This document shows, piece after piece, positions 18,532 through 28,389 of a stretch of DNA of 64,000 nt. Made by a program: the position numbers and the translations under genes. The stretch spans positions 62,001-126,000 of the forward strand of contig NZ_CBRF02000005.1 in NCBI RefSeq assembly GCF_000470315.2, written 5' to 3'. Position 1 is the first letter of the stretch. Every line of letters starts with the position of its first letter. The notes below the pieces were generated by a model. The model searched no databases and was not told the DNA's origin. It was given only the letters and a program-made list of their open reading frames with translations. This DNA comes from Psychromonas sp. SP041. Its GTDB lineage: Bacteria; Pseudomonadota; Gammaproteobacteria; Enterobacterales; Psychromonadaceae.

Positions 18532-20358
18532 TTATGGTTCGAAACACTGGACTAGCTTATTAAAAGTTAAAGGGCGACTAAAATAGAACCCTTGATATTG
18601 ATAACACCCTAAAGCGATTAAAGAGTCTAGCTCTTGTTTCGTTTCTACTCCTTCTGCAATCACTTCCATATTTAAACTGTTTGCCAGCTTTATCACCATA
18701 TTTGCAATGGCTTGGTTACTTGGATCTTTATGGATATCAGTGACAAACGAACGATCAATTTTAAGCAGACTAGCGGGTAAGCGTTTTAAATAAGCGAGAG
18801 AGGAATAACCAGTACCAAAATCATCAATGGCGCATTCAACACCGACGTCATGCAGTTTTTCTAAACATGCGATTGATAATTCTATATCGCTCATCATCAT
18901 ACTTTCTGTTATCTCTATTTTTAAATTCAAAGGAGATATTTGATTCTTTTTGATGGCTAAAATTATCGTATCGGCAAAATCATGCTTCGCTAATTGTTTC
19001 GCACTGATATTAATCGACACTTGTTTAAAGGAGCTTGGTAAAGGAAGTTGTTGTAATTTTTTAATATCTTCACATGCTTGTTGTAAGACGTAACTACTGA
19101 TCTGCATAATCAGATCACTTTCTTCGGCGATAGGAATATAAACAGCAGGGGATTCATAACCTCTTAAAGGATTATTCCAACGTAATAAAGCTTCAGCACC
19201 AATCATGTTGTTTAAATGGTCGTACTGAGGCTGATAATGCAATTCAAATTCATTAAATGCTAAGGCTTGCTTTATTTCCCTGGTGTAACTGATATGGTCA
19301 TTCAATTGCTTTGACATGACTTCGTTGTAAGGTAATGCTTTATCTTTTCCTCTTTTAAAGGCTTCATAGACCGCTATGCTGGCATTTTTAAGGATATCTT
19401 GAACTCCCTTTGATGCATTATTAAAAGTCTCATAACCAATGAAGCAAGATAAAGAAAATCGACCTTCAATGAATTCAAAAGGAATTTCCATTGCATAAAT
19501 AATATCCGCAATGACATCATTGATGATTGGTTGAACGGTACTTTTATTAACAGGTAAGCCTCTTAGCAATATAATAAATTCATGTCCGTTAAATCTGGCG
19601 ACGATCCCCATGTCTTTGATTAATACCTTGAGCCTAATCGCTGCTTGTTGTAATACTTCATCTCCCACATGGTAGCCCATTACATCATTGATATTTTTAA
19701 ACCCTGCTAAGTTAATCAATAATATGGCACCAGTTTGTTTTTGGAGTATACAATCGTCAATTGCACTCGCTAAAAATTCTTGTATTTTCATCCTATTGTA
19801 AAGGCCAGTAAGAAAATCATGAGAGGCTTGATAGCTGATTTTTTCTTCTACACGTTGACGTGTTTTTATTTCAATAACAAGAGAATGATGGTTAATGGCG
19901 GCAATGGTGCTAATGGCGAGCTTATTTAATACTGGGGAAAGGGCATTTCGAATCGCTTGATCTAAACTTTTTTCTCGTTCAATTATTAATACGCCAAAAT
20001 CACCTATCTTAAAAAAATGATATAACGTGGAGCCAACTTTTTGTTCTTGTTCATCGTAATTATTTTGAAAAAACGGATTAACTAAGCCTGATAATTCTGT
20101 ATCTTCATTCGATAATAATCCATTTTTTTTCATTGGAAAGCTGACATAATGTTTTAATTGTATTTCATGGTTTATATCTAATTGGTATGTCGGATTATTG
20201 TTTTTGTCTTTTATAAGAAAGATATGACAATTCGTTGAATTTAAAGAAAGACTACAAAGACTTAAGAAGTGATGTAACATTTTTTTTAAGTCTGGATCTT
20301 TGTCTATTGCCAATACTAATTGATGCTGAATCGACATAATATGCATCGCTATATTCAT
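18532..20358 (-). CDS. GGDEF-EAL protein, probable c-di-GMP phosphodiesterase (degenerate GGDEF)
   Basis: A 608-residue soluble protein. Residues 1-165 look like a GAF-type sensory region. GGDEF follows (about 170-335), but its signature reads FNGHEF instead of GGDEF, so cyclase activity is probably lost and the domain may be a GTP sensor. The EAL domain (about 350-605) keeps AEALLRW, INISAKQL, IDDFGTGYSSL, KIDRSF and AEGVET, so phosphodiesterase activity is expected. The gene follows the FIST gene by 15 bp on the same strand with an AGGGA ribosome binding site, so the FIST sensor and this enzyme probably work together. It is convergent with the CheB-CheR gene across the terminator at 18302. 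Confidence 0.9.
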   Translation of the reverse strand: MNIAMHIMSIQHQLVLAIDKDPDLKKMLHHFLSLCSLSLNSTNCHIFLIKDKNNNPTYQLDINHEIQLKHYVSFPMKKNGLLSNEDTELSGLVNPFFQNNYDEQEQKVGSTLYHFFKIGDFGVLIIEREKSLDQAIRNALSPVLNKLAISTIAAINHHSLVIEIKTRQRVEEKISYQASHDFLTGLYNRMKIQEFLASAIDDCILQKQTGAILLINLAGFKNINDVMGYHVGDEVLQQAAIRLKVLIKDMGIVARFNGHEFIILLRGLPVNKSTVQPIINDVIADIIYAMEIPFEFIEGRFSLSCFIGYETFNNASKGVQDILKNASIAVYEAFKRGKDKALPYNEVMSKQLNDHISYTREIKQALAFNEFELHYQPQYDHLNNMIGAEALLRWNNPLRGYESPAVYIPIAEESDLIMQISSYVLQQACEDIKKLQQLPLPSSFKQVSINISAKQLAKHDFADTIILAIKKNQISPLNLKIEITESMMMSDIELSIACLEKLHDVGVECAIDDFGTGYSSLAYLKRLPASLLKIDRSFVTDIHKDPSNQAIANMVIKLANSLNMEVIAEGVETKQELDSLIALGCYQYQGFYFSRPLTFNKLVQCFEP

Positions 20359-20373
20359 AAATTTCCCTGCTGT

Positions 20374-21489
20374 TTAAAAGGAGCCAAGCACTGTTGATTT
20401 ATTGAGTAAACGAATTGATCCGTTAGTCGTATTCGCTATTTCTCCTAGGGCCATTACTCCTACTAAGCTGGTATTAGGGAAAGGGCGTTGTATTACTTCA
20501 AGTTCATCGCCAATATTTTCACCGAATAGTAGGTCGCGAGTAACGCAGTCAAATAATAAAAGAGTGTTTGCAATACCTTTTCTGGCTACTTCTTGAGCTA
20601 CTTTTTCACTGGCAAGCGTCATTTTATGTAGATCGCTGTGTAATAAGTAAATCATTGAATTCACAGGGACGTTGCCTACACATTCTAAATAAGCACCATT
20701 TGTTTGTAATGAATCTCTGACTAATATATCCCCATCTAATGACATAATGCCTAAAGGGAAGCGCTTGGAATATTCATTAAAAAAATCATCTTCTAAAGGT
20801 GAGTCTATTTTGTTTTGGATAATTTCTTTGTATAACTCAAAAGTAGGTCGGTAATTTAATGAGTGGACATAATGTCCTTCAGAAGAGGTGACTAAATAAG
20901 GTCCCTCTAAAATCTCCCAACCGTGCCCAATGTTATTGGTTATAGGGCAAGGAAGTGCAACGACTTGCGTTGTATTATTCACTAACCCCTGGTTTGTAAA
21001 AATAACAGGATAGGATAATAAATCCATAGAGCCTGCTCCACCCCCAATCGCTGAAATACCAGAACCCATATAATCATAAAAATGGTCGGTAAAGTTTTCG
21101 CATTGATTACAAAATGCATCGGAAATGATGATGAAGTTTTGGTAGTGTTCTATTTGTTTACTTTCAGTTTGAATATAGTTTTTTAGATGAGTATCTGAAT
21201 CAGTGAGCATTGAGTAGTTCACGACTTTACTGCTTACCATTAAACCTAAAACAATTGCGCCGTGTGAATAGCTTTTATTTTTATAGATGACTTTAGGAAA
21301 GACAGCTCCGCATAACGGGAGAGTACACGTTTTTAATATTTGCTCTGTTTCATCTAGGTCATAATTATTATCAATACAAGTTAACAATAAGACCGTTTTA
21401 GCGCCTTCTTCAATAACGCTATTAATTGATTTGCTTAATTCACTTAAAGACGGGCTTTCTGTAAATTTTATGATAGAAGCCATTGTCAT
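20374..21489 (-). CDS. FIST domain sensory protein
   Basis: A 371-residue protein with FIST_N (about 25-200) and FIST_C (about 215-350) domains. The glycine-rich segment GSGISAIGGGAGSMD and the FDCVTRDLLFG stretch in the C-terminal half are characteristic. FIST proteins are soluble sensors of small ligands, probably amino acids or their derivatives, and are usually found beside signalling enzymes. Here it is the first gene of a two-gene operon with the GGDEF-EAL phosphodiesterase. No transmembrane segment is visible. MTM at the start offers two nearby ATG codons; the choice changes only two residues. Confidence 0.87.
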   Translation of the reverse strand: MTMASIIKFTESPSLSELSKSINSVIEEGAKTVLLLTCIDNNYDLDETEQILKTCTLPLCGAVFPKVIYKNKSYSHGAIVLGLMVSSKVVNYSMLTDSDTHLKNYIQTESKQIEHYQNFIIISDAFCNQCENFTDHFYDYMGSGISAIGGGAGSMDLLSYPVIFTNQGLVNNTTQVVALPCPITNNIGHGWEILEGPYLVTSSEGHYVHSLNYRPTFELYKEIIQNKIDSPLEDDFFNEYSKRFPLGIMSLDGDILVRDSLQTNGAYLECVGNVPVNSMIYLLHSDLHKMTLASEKVAQEVARKGIANTLLLFDCVTRDLLFGENIGDELEVIQRPFPNTSLVGVMALGEIANTTNGSIRLLNKSTVLGSF

Positions 21490-22138
21490 AACATCTATTC
21501 CTAAGTTTATAGTGCTAATTTTATGACATTTAATATAATTAAATGATAAATTAATGAATTAAAGGTATATATGACTATATCCAATTTTAAGTATTAATAA
21601 TACAAACCCATGACTTTACTTGTTCGTTTGTGATTAATCGCACTCCCAATTATTAAAAAATTTGATAAGAAACGTTATTTTTTAAAGCCGTCATAAAGAG
21701 GTTAACGCCATGCTGGTATTTATCGGGTTATATACATTATCTTTTGATGAAGAGGTTAATTAATAGGCGTAGAGTGTGTTTAATATTTACGTTAAATAAA
21801 TAAAATAATGAGTTTATTAACTTATTGTTTTTTATAGACTAAAGTTTTTTCATGTAAGTGAATTCTGCTTAAATAAAGCACTTTATAAATATAAGTTAAT
21901 TTAATATTATGTATAATAAATTTGCTCTGTGTCACTGTTTAGTTTTAACTTTCCTCCGCGCTATTTAAGCGTCTAGATCATATTGCCGACGTTATATTTA
22001 TTACAATAAATTTAGTCATATCGTGAATGAAAACGAATTAAGAAAGTTGTTAATAAAAACGTTAATAAAAAAGAGTAGAAAATAAACCGTTAATAAATAT
22101 CCAGTAAGTATCTAACAAATAAGGAAAATAAAGAAATA
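21490..22138. other. 650-bp divergent intergenic region
   Basis: AT-rich spacer between the FIST operon and the antiporter gene, holding both promoters. No credible ORF, RNA gene or repeat was recognised. The antiporter ATG is preceded by AAGGA about 14 bp upstream. Confidence 0.4.
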
Positions 22139-23326
22139 ATGTCATATCAACTTATACTAATTTGTATCGCCGCTTTGATTGGAATTGGTATTCTTTTACA
22201 TCATCCATCGCGGACTTTTGGTATTCCATCTTTACTCATTTTCATGGGGGTTGGTCTATTATTTGGTAATGGGGAATTTAATTTTGTATATGATAATTTT
22301 GCTTTAACTTCTTTAGTCGGCAGTATTGCACTTAATATTATAGTTTTTGTTGGTGGTTTAAATACGTCCAAAGAAAGTGTCCGAGTGGCCTATCGAGAAG
22401 GTGGTGTCTTATCGACATTAGGGGTGTTATTCACGACGTTATTTTTCTCCGTGCTACTCTCTTATACTTTAGATTTTTCCTTTATTCATTGTTTGTTATT
22501 TGCTGCGATTGTTTCCTCCACGGATGCCGCTGCTGTGTTTTCAATTCTTCAATCTAAAAAAATTAAATTGAAAGAACAAACGGATACCGTTTTAGAGTTT
22601 GAATCAGCAACAAATGACCCTGTTGCGTTGATTTTAGTTGTGTTGTTAACGCAGCTTGCACTTGCCCCTGAGAACGGCGTTTCTGCTAGTCAAATTAGCA
22701 TTGAACTCGTTACACAAATATTCAGTGCTCTCGTTGTTGCGTATGTTGTTGGGCGTGTTGCGGTATGGCTACTTAATCATATTAAGCTTGAAGAATATGG
22801 CTTAATTCCTGTGTTTGTTTTAGCCAGCTTTGTCTTAGCCACTTACGGCAGTGAGTTTATTGGCGGTAATATATTATTAGCATCTTATGTTGTTGGTGTT
22901 GTGATGGGTAATGGTATTAAACGTGGAAAGGAGATGACAAAACACTTTTTTAATAGCTTGTCATGGCTAGCCCAAGCACTCATGTTCATCGCACTTGGGT
23001 TACAAATATTCCCTCATCATTTGTTTGAGGTGTTGTATTCTTCGTTGTTACCTGCGGCTTTACTGATCTTTGTTGCAAGGCCTTTGGCGGTGCAAATTTG
23101 TTATTTATTCTTTCCCAAAGCAAGTTGGAAAAAGCGTTTATTTATCTCCTCTATTGGCCTTAAAGGGGCAACACCTATCGTGTTCGCTTTGATACCTGCA
23201 GCTGCTGGAGTGAGCGGTTCATTAGAAATAGTTAATATGGTGTTCTTTATTGTACTTATCTCCGTTTTCTTTCAAGGGGCGGCTATTGAACCTCTTTCAA
23301 AGAAATTAAAGCTCAATATTGAGTAA
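22139..23326 (+). CDS. CPA1-family sodium or potassium/proton antiporter, membrane domain only
   Basis: A 395-residue protein with about twelve membrane segments. It has the CPA1 hallmarks FAAIVSSTDAAAVFSIL and EFESATNDPVALIL, the latter carrying the ion-binding Asp. It resembles NhaP2/CvrA potassium-proton antiporters, but those are about 570 residues with a cytosolic TrkA-C-type tail; here the protein ends after the last membrane helix. The stop is followed by ordinary intergenic DNA and I see no downstream reading frame for a lost tail, so it may be a genuinely short form. Expected role: cation/pH homeostasis in the inner membrane. Ion preference cannot be told from sequence. Confidence 0.87.
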   Translation: MSYQLILICIAALIGIGILLHHPSRTFGIPSLLIFMGVGLLFGNGEFNFVYDNFALTSLVGSIALNIIVFVGGLNTSKESVRVAYREGGVLSTLGVLFTTLFFSVLLSYTLDFSFIHCLLFAAIVSSTDAAAVFSILQSKKIKLKEQTDTVLEFESATNDPVALILVVLLTQLALAPENGVSASQISIELVTQIFSALVVAYVVGRVAVWLLNHIKLEEYGLIPVFVLASFVLATYGSEFIGGNILLASYVVGVVMGNGIKRGKEMTKHFFNSLSWLAQALMFIALGLQIFPHHLFEVLYSSLLPAALLIFVARPLAVQICYLFFPKASWKKRLFISSIGLKGATPIVFALIPAAAGVSGSLEIVNMVFFIVLISVFFQGAAIEPLSKKLKLNIE

Positions 23327-23486
23327 TAATCTGGTTTGATTAAGTTTATAGATGAATGTTTACAAACTTTTTTATAAAGGCTTTGCCACAAAGAAATAAG
23401 TACTTAGAGGCTTAATTTTATCGGTATTAATTGTATTAGGACTAAATGGATTGGAGTTAATAGGATTGAGGTCGCTAAGTGGATAC

Positions 23487-23520
23487 AAAAAGGGTCATTG
23501 TGATAATGACCCTTTTAAAG
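23487..23520. terminator. Bidirectional terminator between the antiporter and tctA genes
   Basis: Perfect stem AAAAGGGTCATT / AATGACCCTTTT with a 5-nt loop, lying between convergent genes, with A and T runs on both flanks. Confidence 0.9.
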
Positions 23521-23546
23521 TTTTAATCATGTAAATAAGGGAAAGG

Positions 23547-25040
23547 TTACTTTTTCTCTTCTGCTAAACGCTCTTTCTTTTTCAGTTTAATTGTTGAATA
23601 AACAGAGAAAACTGCGAATAGAATAAAGGCGAGTGCAATCGGACGATCATACAAGAACGACCAACTACCTTCATACAAGATCAAGGATTTCCTTAAGTTT
23701 GTTTCTGCCATTGGGCCTAATATTATTGCTAGTAAAATAGGTGACGATGGGATGTCTAATTTATTTAATATAAAGCCTAATAAACCAAATGTAATCGCAA
23801 TACCTACATCAAACATAGAGTTATTAATTGCGTAAGCACCAATAACAGATAGGAAGATAATAATAGGGATCATAATTATTTTTGGTACTTCTATAATACG
23901 ACAGAAGAATCTAATACCTAAAAATCCAATAATCAACATCACAATGTTTGCGACGATCATCGAACTAAAAATACCATAAACAATTTCAGGATTTTGAGTA
24001 AACAATAACGGACCCGGAGTTAAACCTTGAACAATTAAAGCCCCTAGCAATACTGCTGAAACCGCATCACCCGGTACACCTAATGTTAACAGTGGTACTA
24101 ATGAACCACCGGTTACACCATTGTTGCCTGATTCGGCTGCTGCTAAACCATGCATTGAACCATTGCCAAATTCTTCTGGATTTTTAGCAACGCGTTTTGC
24201 TTCGTTGTAACAAGCAAAAGCTGAAATGTCAGCCCCTGCACCCGGCACTGAACCAATTGAAGTACCTATTAAGCCGCTTTTGATAGTGGTAGGTAAAATT
24301 TTCTTAAAGTCTGAAAAACTCAGTAGTTTATAGTCAAATTTAGGTGGGATATCTTGTTTATCACTCGATAATTTCTCTAATTGATTTAAACCTTCTGAAA
24401 TGGCAAATAAACCGATTAATACAGGGATGATATTAATACCACTGTATAGATCTAATATGCCAAAAGTAAAGCGAGGTACACTACTGATTGGGTCTAAACC
24501 AACCATCGATACTAATAAACCGATCGTACCAGCGAGCAAACCTTTCATTATGTTTTTAGCTGAAACACTGGCAATGATAGTTAAGCCAAACAACGCAAGC
24601 GCAAAGTATTCTGGTGCATTAAATCGTAATGCAAAATCAGCTAATATTGGTGCAATCGCAATTAACACAATGGTACTAATTAAACCGCCAATGAATGACG
24701 CCACGGCTGCGATACTTAACGCTTTTGCTGCAAGACCTTTAATTGCCATTGTATGACCATCAAGTACGGTTGCTGCTGAAGCTGGCGTACCAGGTGTTTT
24801 TAATAAAATAGCGGCAATTGAGCCCCCATAAATACCACCAATATAAACACCAATTAACATAACAAGTGCAGGGGTAGGCGCCATACCAAAAGTGAAAGGC
24901 AATAATATTGCTACGCCCATCGTTGCTGTTAAACCAGGTAATGCACCTAAAATAACACCGCCTAATACACCCAAAACTAATACAGGGAAGACAGCCATAC
25001 TAAAAGCATCTGCAAACCCATTAAGTAAATATTCCATCAT
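23547..25040 (-). CDS. tctA: Tripartite tricarboxylate transporter large membrane subunit TctA
   Basis: A 497-residue integral membrane protein with about eleven or twelve membrane segments. It carries TctA family motifs: the duplicated GALPGLTATMGVAILLP and GSVPGAGADISAFACYNEAKR loops, and GVTGGSLVPLLTLGVPGD. It forms the transport channel with TctB, and TctC delivers the substrate. The gene follows tctB by 9 bp. In characterised systems the substrates are citrate or other carboxylates; the substrate here is unknown. Confidence 0.95.
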   Translation of the reverse strand: MMEYLLNGFADAFSMAVFPVLVLGVLGGVILGALPGLTATMGVAILLPFTFGMAPTPALVMLIGVYIGGIYGGSIAAILLKTPGTPASAATVLDGHTMAIKGLAAKALSIAAVASFIGGLISTIVLIAIAPILADFALRFNAPEYFALALFGLTIIASVSAKNIMKGLLAGTIGLLVSMVGLDPISSVPRFTFGILDLYSGINIIPVLIGLFAISEGLNQLEKLSSDKQDIPPKFDYKLLSFSDFKKILPTTIKSGLIGTSIGSVPGAGADISAFACYNEAKRVAKNPEEFGNGSMHGLAAAESGNNGVTGGSLVPLLTLGVPGDAVSAVLLGALIVQGLTPGPLLFTQNPEIVYGIFSSMIVANIVMLIIGFLGIRFFCRIIEVPKIIMIPIIIFLSVIGAYAINNSMFDVGIAITFGLLGFILNKLDIPSSPILLAIILGPMAETNLRKSLILYEGSWSFLYDRPIALAFILFAVFSVYSTIKLKKKERLAEEKK

Positions 25041-25049
25041 AATAATAAC

Positions 25050-25496
25050 CTAGAAAAAGAGTAGACCTTCCGGTAGCGAAATAATAAAAACTTCACTAAA
25101 AAGAAAATAAATGGCGAATACAAATATCCACGCGGTAACGTAATAAAGCGGTTTTTTCACGCGATAAAAAAGAAGGTAATAAGTGAAGCCAATAAGACTT
25201 GCAGGTAAGTAACCAACAAGCGTAATCAGCACTGCGTAACCAATTAAAAAAGTGAATCCAAAGATAGAGTGGCTTGATATCAATGTCACTTCTTTCTGTG
25301 GTTTTTGTTTTTTCTTGTATTGAATGATTAAAACGCTACATATTATGATTTGAATAATAGCGATGACGGCAGGAAAGAAACCAGCACCGACAGGTGCATC
25401 TTGGTACCTAGGTTCTTCGAATTGCGAAATAAGCACTAAAAAAACGAGGCTCAAAAATATCACTAGGCTTGGAAAGAAAATGTTGCGGTTGAGCAT
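25050..25496 (-). CDS. tctB: Tripartite tricarboxylate transporter small membrane subunit TctB
   Basis: A 148-residue protein with four membrane segments, typical of TctB, and the family's APVGAGFFP segment after the first helix. I chose the ATG at 25496 (MLNRN), preceded by AGAGAG; an upstream in-frame ATG would add seven residues. It sits between tctC and tctA. The terminator-like hairpin upstream probably makes its expression lower than that of tctC. Confidence 0.9.
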   Translation of the reverse strand: MLNRNIFFPSLVIFLSLVFLVLISQFEEPRYQDAPVGAGFFPAVIAIIQIIICSVLIIQYKKKQKPQKEVTLISSHSIFGFTFLIGYAVLITLVGYLPASLIGFTYYLLFYRVKKPLYYVTAWIFVFAIYFLFSEVFIISLPEGLLFF

Positions 25497-25543
25497 AATA
25501 AACTCTCTAATAAACACAAATTTGTTAAGTAATATGAAACGGT

Positions 25544-25571
25544 AAAAGCCAAGGGGGTTACCTTGGCTTTT
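25544..25571 (-). terminator. Intra-operon terminator/attenuator between tctC and tctB
   Basis: An 11-bp inverted repeat AAAAGCCAAGG / CCTTGGCTTTT with a 6-nt loop lies between the tctC stop and the tctB start. In the minus direction it ends in a T run. This gives partial termination, fitting the need for more binding protein than membrane subunits. Confidence 0.82.
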
Positions 25572-25596
25572 ATTAATACGGTTTAACTAATTAAGC

Positions 25597-26523
25597 CTAT
25601 TTAATAAACTTACCAAGTAATTCAGTATCTTGTTTTACAAAGTCAGTGAATTCTTGTGCTTTAAGAGGGTGAATAGTCATTGCACCTTTAGCCATAAAGT
25701 CTTTAAATTCAGCTGAAGCCATTGCTTGGTCAAATGCATTTCCTAAGATTTCAATGATCTCATCTGGCGTATCTTTAGGTGCGCCAATGCCACGCCATGT
25801 ACCCGTTGTTACATTAAGACCTTGTTCTTTTAATGTTGGTACATCTGGGATGTAAGAAATACGTTCTTCTGACATAACACCTAATGCTTTAAGTTGACCA
25901 GAACGTAATTGAGCAATTGCTTCACCCGGCGTTACCATTGTTACTTGTGTGTGATGACCTAATACTGAAGGAATAGCTTCTGAAGAACCGTTGTATGGCA
26001 CTGCATTAAGTTTGATATCTTGGTCTTGTTCTAGTGCCATTAAGTAGAAGTTTGGCGCAGCAGTTGAAGCAAATTTAACTTTACCAGGCATTTTTTTAGC
26101 TTCTGCGATTAAATCATTCACTGTATTAAATGGGCTATCTGCTGGTACTAAAATAACTGCTGGGTCTAAGTTAACCATACGAATTAGTTTGAAATCGTCT
26201 GCTGTGTTTTGCATTAGTCCCATTTGCGGTAATGAAGCAATTTCACGTGTTACTACTGTCAGTGTGTAACCATCAGCACGTTGACGTGCACCAAAACTCA
26301 TTCCTACTGCACCAGCACCACCCGTTCTATTCATTACTGAAATGCTTGTACCTAGAATATCCTTAGCGCTGTTTGCTAATGTACGACCAACTGCATCTGT
26401 ACCACCACCTGCACCAAATGGCACAATTAAACGTATGTTTTTTGAAGGGTAATCAGCTGCAAAAGAACTTGCTGACATAAGTAAGCCTGCGCTAATTAAT
26501 GCAGTTTTAAGTAGTTTTTTCAT
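25597..26523 (-). CDS. tctC: Tripartite tricarboxylate transporter substrate-binding protein TctC
   Basis: A 308-residue periplasmic binding protein of the Bug/TctC family. The signal peptide covers residues 1-22 (cut after SSFA). The mature start YPSKNIRLIVPFGAGGGTD is the classic Bug motif that contacts the carboxylate, and GGAGAVGMSFGARQ is the second diagnostic segment. Codon use is more biased than in tctB and tctA, consistent with high expression. It is the first gene of the tctCBA operon. No adjacent TctDE-type regulator is clear; the two-component genes upstream belong to the eptA operon. Confidence 0.94.
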   Translation of the reverse strand: MKKLLKTALISAGLLMSASSFAADYPSKNIRLIVPFGAGGGTDAVGRTLANSAKDILGTSISVMNRTGGAGAVGMSFGARQRADGYTLTVVTREIASLPQMGLMQNTADDFKLIRMVNLDPAVILVPADSPFNTVNDLIAEAKKMPGKVKFASTAAPNFYLMALEQDQDIKLNAVPYNGSSEAIPSVLGHHTQVTMVTPGEAIAQLRSGQLKALGVMSEERISYIPDVPTLKEQGLNVTTGTWRGIGAPKDTPDEIIEILGNAFDQAMASAEFKDFMAKGAMTIHPLKAQEFTDFVKQDTELLGKFIK

Positions 26524-26952
26524 CGTTACATTCCTTTTTAGGGACTAAAAATTAGTTGCTTAGATTTAGCTTTATCTTTTTATAATGACGAATCACTTTA
26601 AGTGTTTATGAAAAGGCACTGTTAGTTGACTCAATATTATTGATAGAACTTAAATTGTTACGTTAAAGTTTTTGTTTTGTTAAAACTTTAGTAAGCAAAG
26701 AATAAAGGAACAAAAAAATTATTAGCATTACATAGGTCACGAAAGCTGGGGATAAAATGTGTGCTTGATCGTGTAATTGGTTTTTTTTCGCTATTTTTGA
26801 GACTATTTTTCAAAATAAATCTCATATAGTCTTATTTTATACTTTTATTGGTGATTGTTTTTTGAGCTAATTAGGCTGTTTTAGCATCTGGTTTTCTTGT
26901 TTTTATTAAAAAAAGGCGAATTGGTAAACCAAGGATTTAAGAGAAATAATAT
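26524..26952. other. Intergenic region upstream of tctC
   Basis: About 430 bp between the kinase gene and tctC, both on the minus strand. It must hold the tct promoter. Near 26910-26932 a short TTGGTAAACCAA palindrome followed, on the minus strand, by a T7 run could be a weak terminator for the kinase operon. Nothing else is recognisable. Confidence 0.4.
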
Positions 26953-28389
26953 TTAACTGAGTTCAATTTTATTAAGTGTGAGGCTAAATTCAATTATTTC
27001 AGGTGTAGGTAGTGTAGCATTAATCTTATGATGGTTAATTAAACAAAGTTTTTCAACAATAGCGAGACCTAATCCATAATGCTCATTCTCAGTTCGAGCT
27101 GAATCTATTTGATAAAGTGGCTTAAATATTTTATTTAACTGCGCTTCTGATATTAAATTGGTTAACCTGTTTTGTAGTATTATATAAATATTTCCTTGGT
27201 TTGTGTTTGTTATCTCTAAATTAATATCTGAGTGTTCTGGGCTATAGAAAAGTGCGTTGTTTATTAAGTTAGTCATAATAATATTAAAGCTAACAATATC
27301 TAAATTAACAGTGGTTTTTGGAATCGTATTTTTTATTTTTATTCTTTCGTAAGCATTAGTTTGATTGCTTTGAATAAACGAAAGGATACCATTGATCTCT
27401 TCGCTTAATACGACAGTTTCATTTTGTCGTTTTAATAAGTATTCATCACTTTGGTTTAACATCATCAGGTTATTCACAATGTGTTTCATACGCTGCGCGA
27501 TGGATAACATATCTTGGGAGTAGCTATCTGTGATGCGATGGTCATCAGGGTATTGAATATGTAACTCACTCAGACTAATGATTTCTGCAATTGGTGTTTT
27601 AAGTTCATGTGCAATATCAGCCGATAAGCGTTGCTCTTCCTGCAAGGTTTGTTGTGATAGTTCAATGAAGCGCAATAACTCTGCCCGAATCGGCGCTATC
27701 TCTATATGTTCATCGGTTAGCTTTCTCAGAGATGATGTCGATTTATCTACTTTTAAATGCGCTATTTCTTCATTGAGTAATAGCAGAGGCTTTAAACCTT
27801 TATCTATTTGAGAAATAACGAGATAACGGATGCCAACAATAAAAGTAATAAAAACCAGCCAGAATACAATATCCAATGCGAGTAATGCCCAAGAAAAATC
27901 TTCATCGGACACCGTGACAGTAAAGAAAGCGGTATGTTGAAAGGGTACAACACTTCCTCTTAATCTACTCGGTACTTGTGGGTGAAAGTAGCTCATGATC
28001 GAACGGCCCGTTCGTCCGTCGGGTAATTCAACATTAATTATTTTATAGGTGTTAATCGACAGTTGTTGCTTAGTAAGTTGTTCTTCTGGGTAGTTAGCTA
28101 ACGATTTAGATCGTTCAAAAGGTTTATCATCGACCCATAATTGAAAATATTGTGTACTTTTAGCATCGACAAATTCAGGCATAAACTGGTCTGAGAAATC
28201 AAACTCAACCCCTTTAGGATAAACTTCTATTAAGGTTTTTAAATAATTTGATTTAGTGATTAATGATTCATCAAACTTGTCATTTACCCAATCATCTAAC
28301 ACAATATCAATTGCTATAAATATAGTGAACAAGATAATCGCAGGAATAATCGTAATGGCGCGGACAATATCCTTTTTAATCGATTTCAT
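26953..28389 (-). CDS. Sensor histidine kinase of the eptA operon (PmrB/QseC-like)
   Basis: A 478-residue membrane kinase: two membrane segments (about 10-31 and 168-190) enclose a periplasmic domain of about 135 residues. A HAMP-like linker, HisKA with the phospho-acceptor His261 (DIAHELKTPIAEI), and a HATPase domain (NLINNALFYSPE, GLGLAIVEKL) follow. The start overlaps the stop of the regulator gene as TAATG, so the two are translationally coupled. The gene order eptA-regulator-kinase equals pmrCAB of enterobacteria and Acinetobacter. The expected stimulus is cationic peptides or metals, or another envelope stress, but its sensor domain cannot be assigned. Confidence 0.88.
   Translation of the reverse strand: MKSIKKDIVRAITIIPAIILFTIFIAIDIVLDDWVNDKFDESLITKSNYLKTLIEVYPKGVEFDFSDQFMPEFVDAKSTQYFQLWVDDKPFERSKSLANYPEEQLTKQQLSINTYKIINVELPDGRTGRSIMSYFHPQVPSRLRGSVVPFQHTAFFTVTVSDEDFSWALLALDIVFWLVFITFIVGIRYLVISQIDKGLKPLLLLNEEIAHLKVDKSTSSLRKLTDEHIEIAPIRAELLRFIELSQQTLQEEQRLSADIAHELKTPIAEIISLSELHIQYPDDHRITDSYSQDMLSIAQRMKHIVNNLMMLNQSDEYLLKRQNETVVLSEEINGILSFIQSNQTNAYERIKIKNTIPKTTVNLDIVSFNIIMTNLINNALFYSPEHSDINLEITNTNQGNIYIILQNRLTNLISEAQLNKIFKPLYQIDSARTENEHYGLGLAIVEKLCLINHHKINATLPTPEIIEFSLTLNKIELS

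Noticed and set aside
26910-26932. Hairpin TTGGTAAACCAA with T run as a terminator
   Set aside because: The stem is only four base pairs with a four-base loop; mentioned only as a weak possibility in the intergenic entry.
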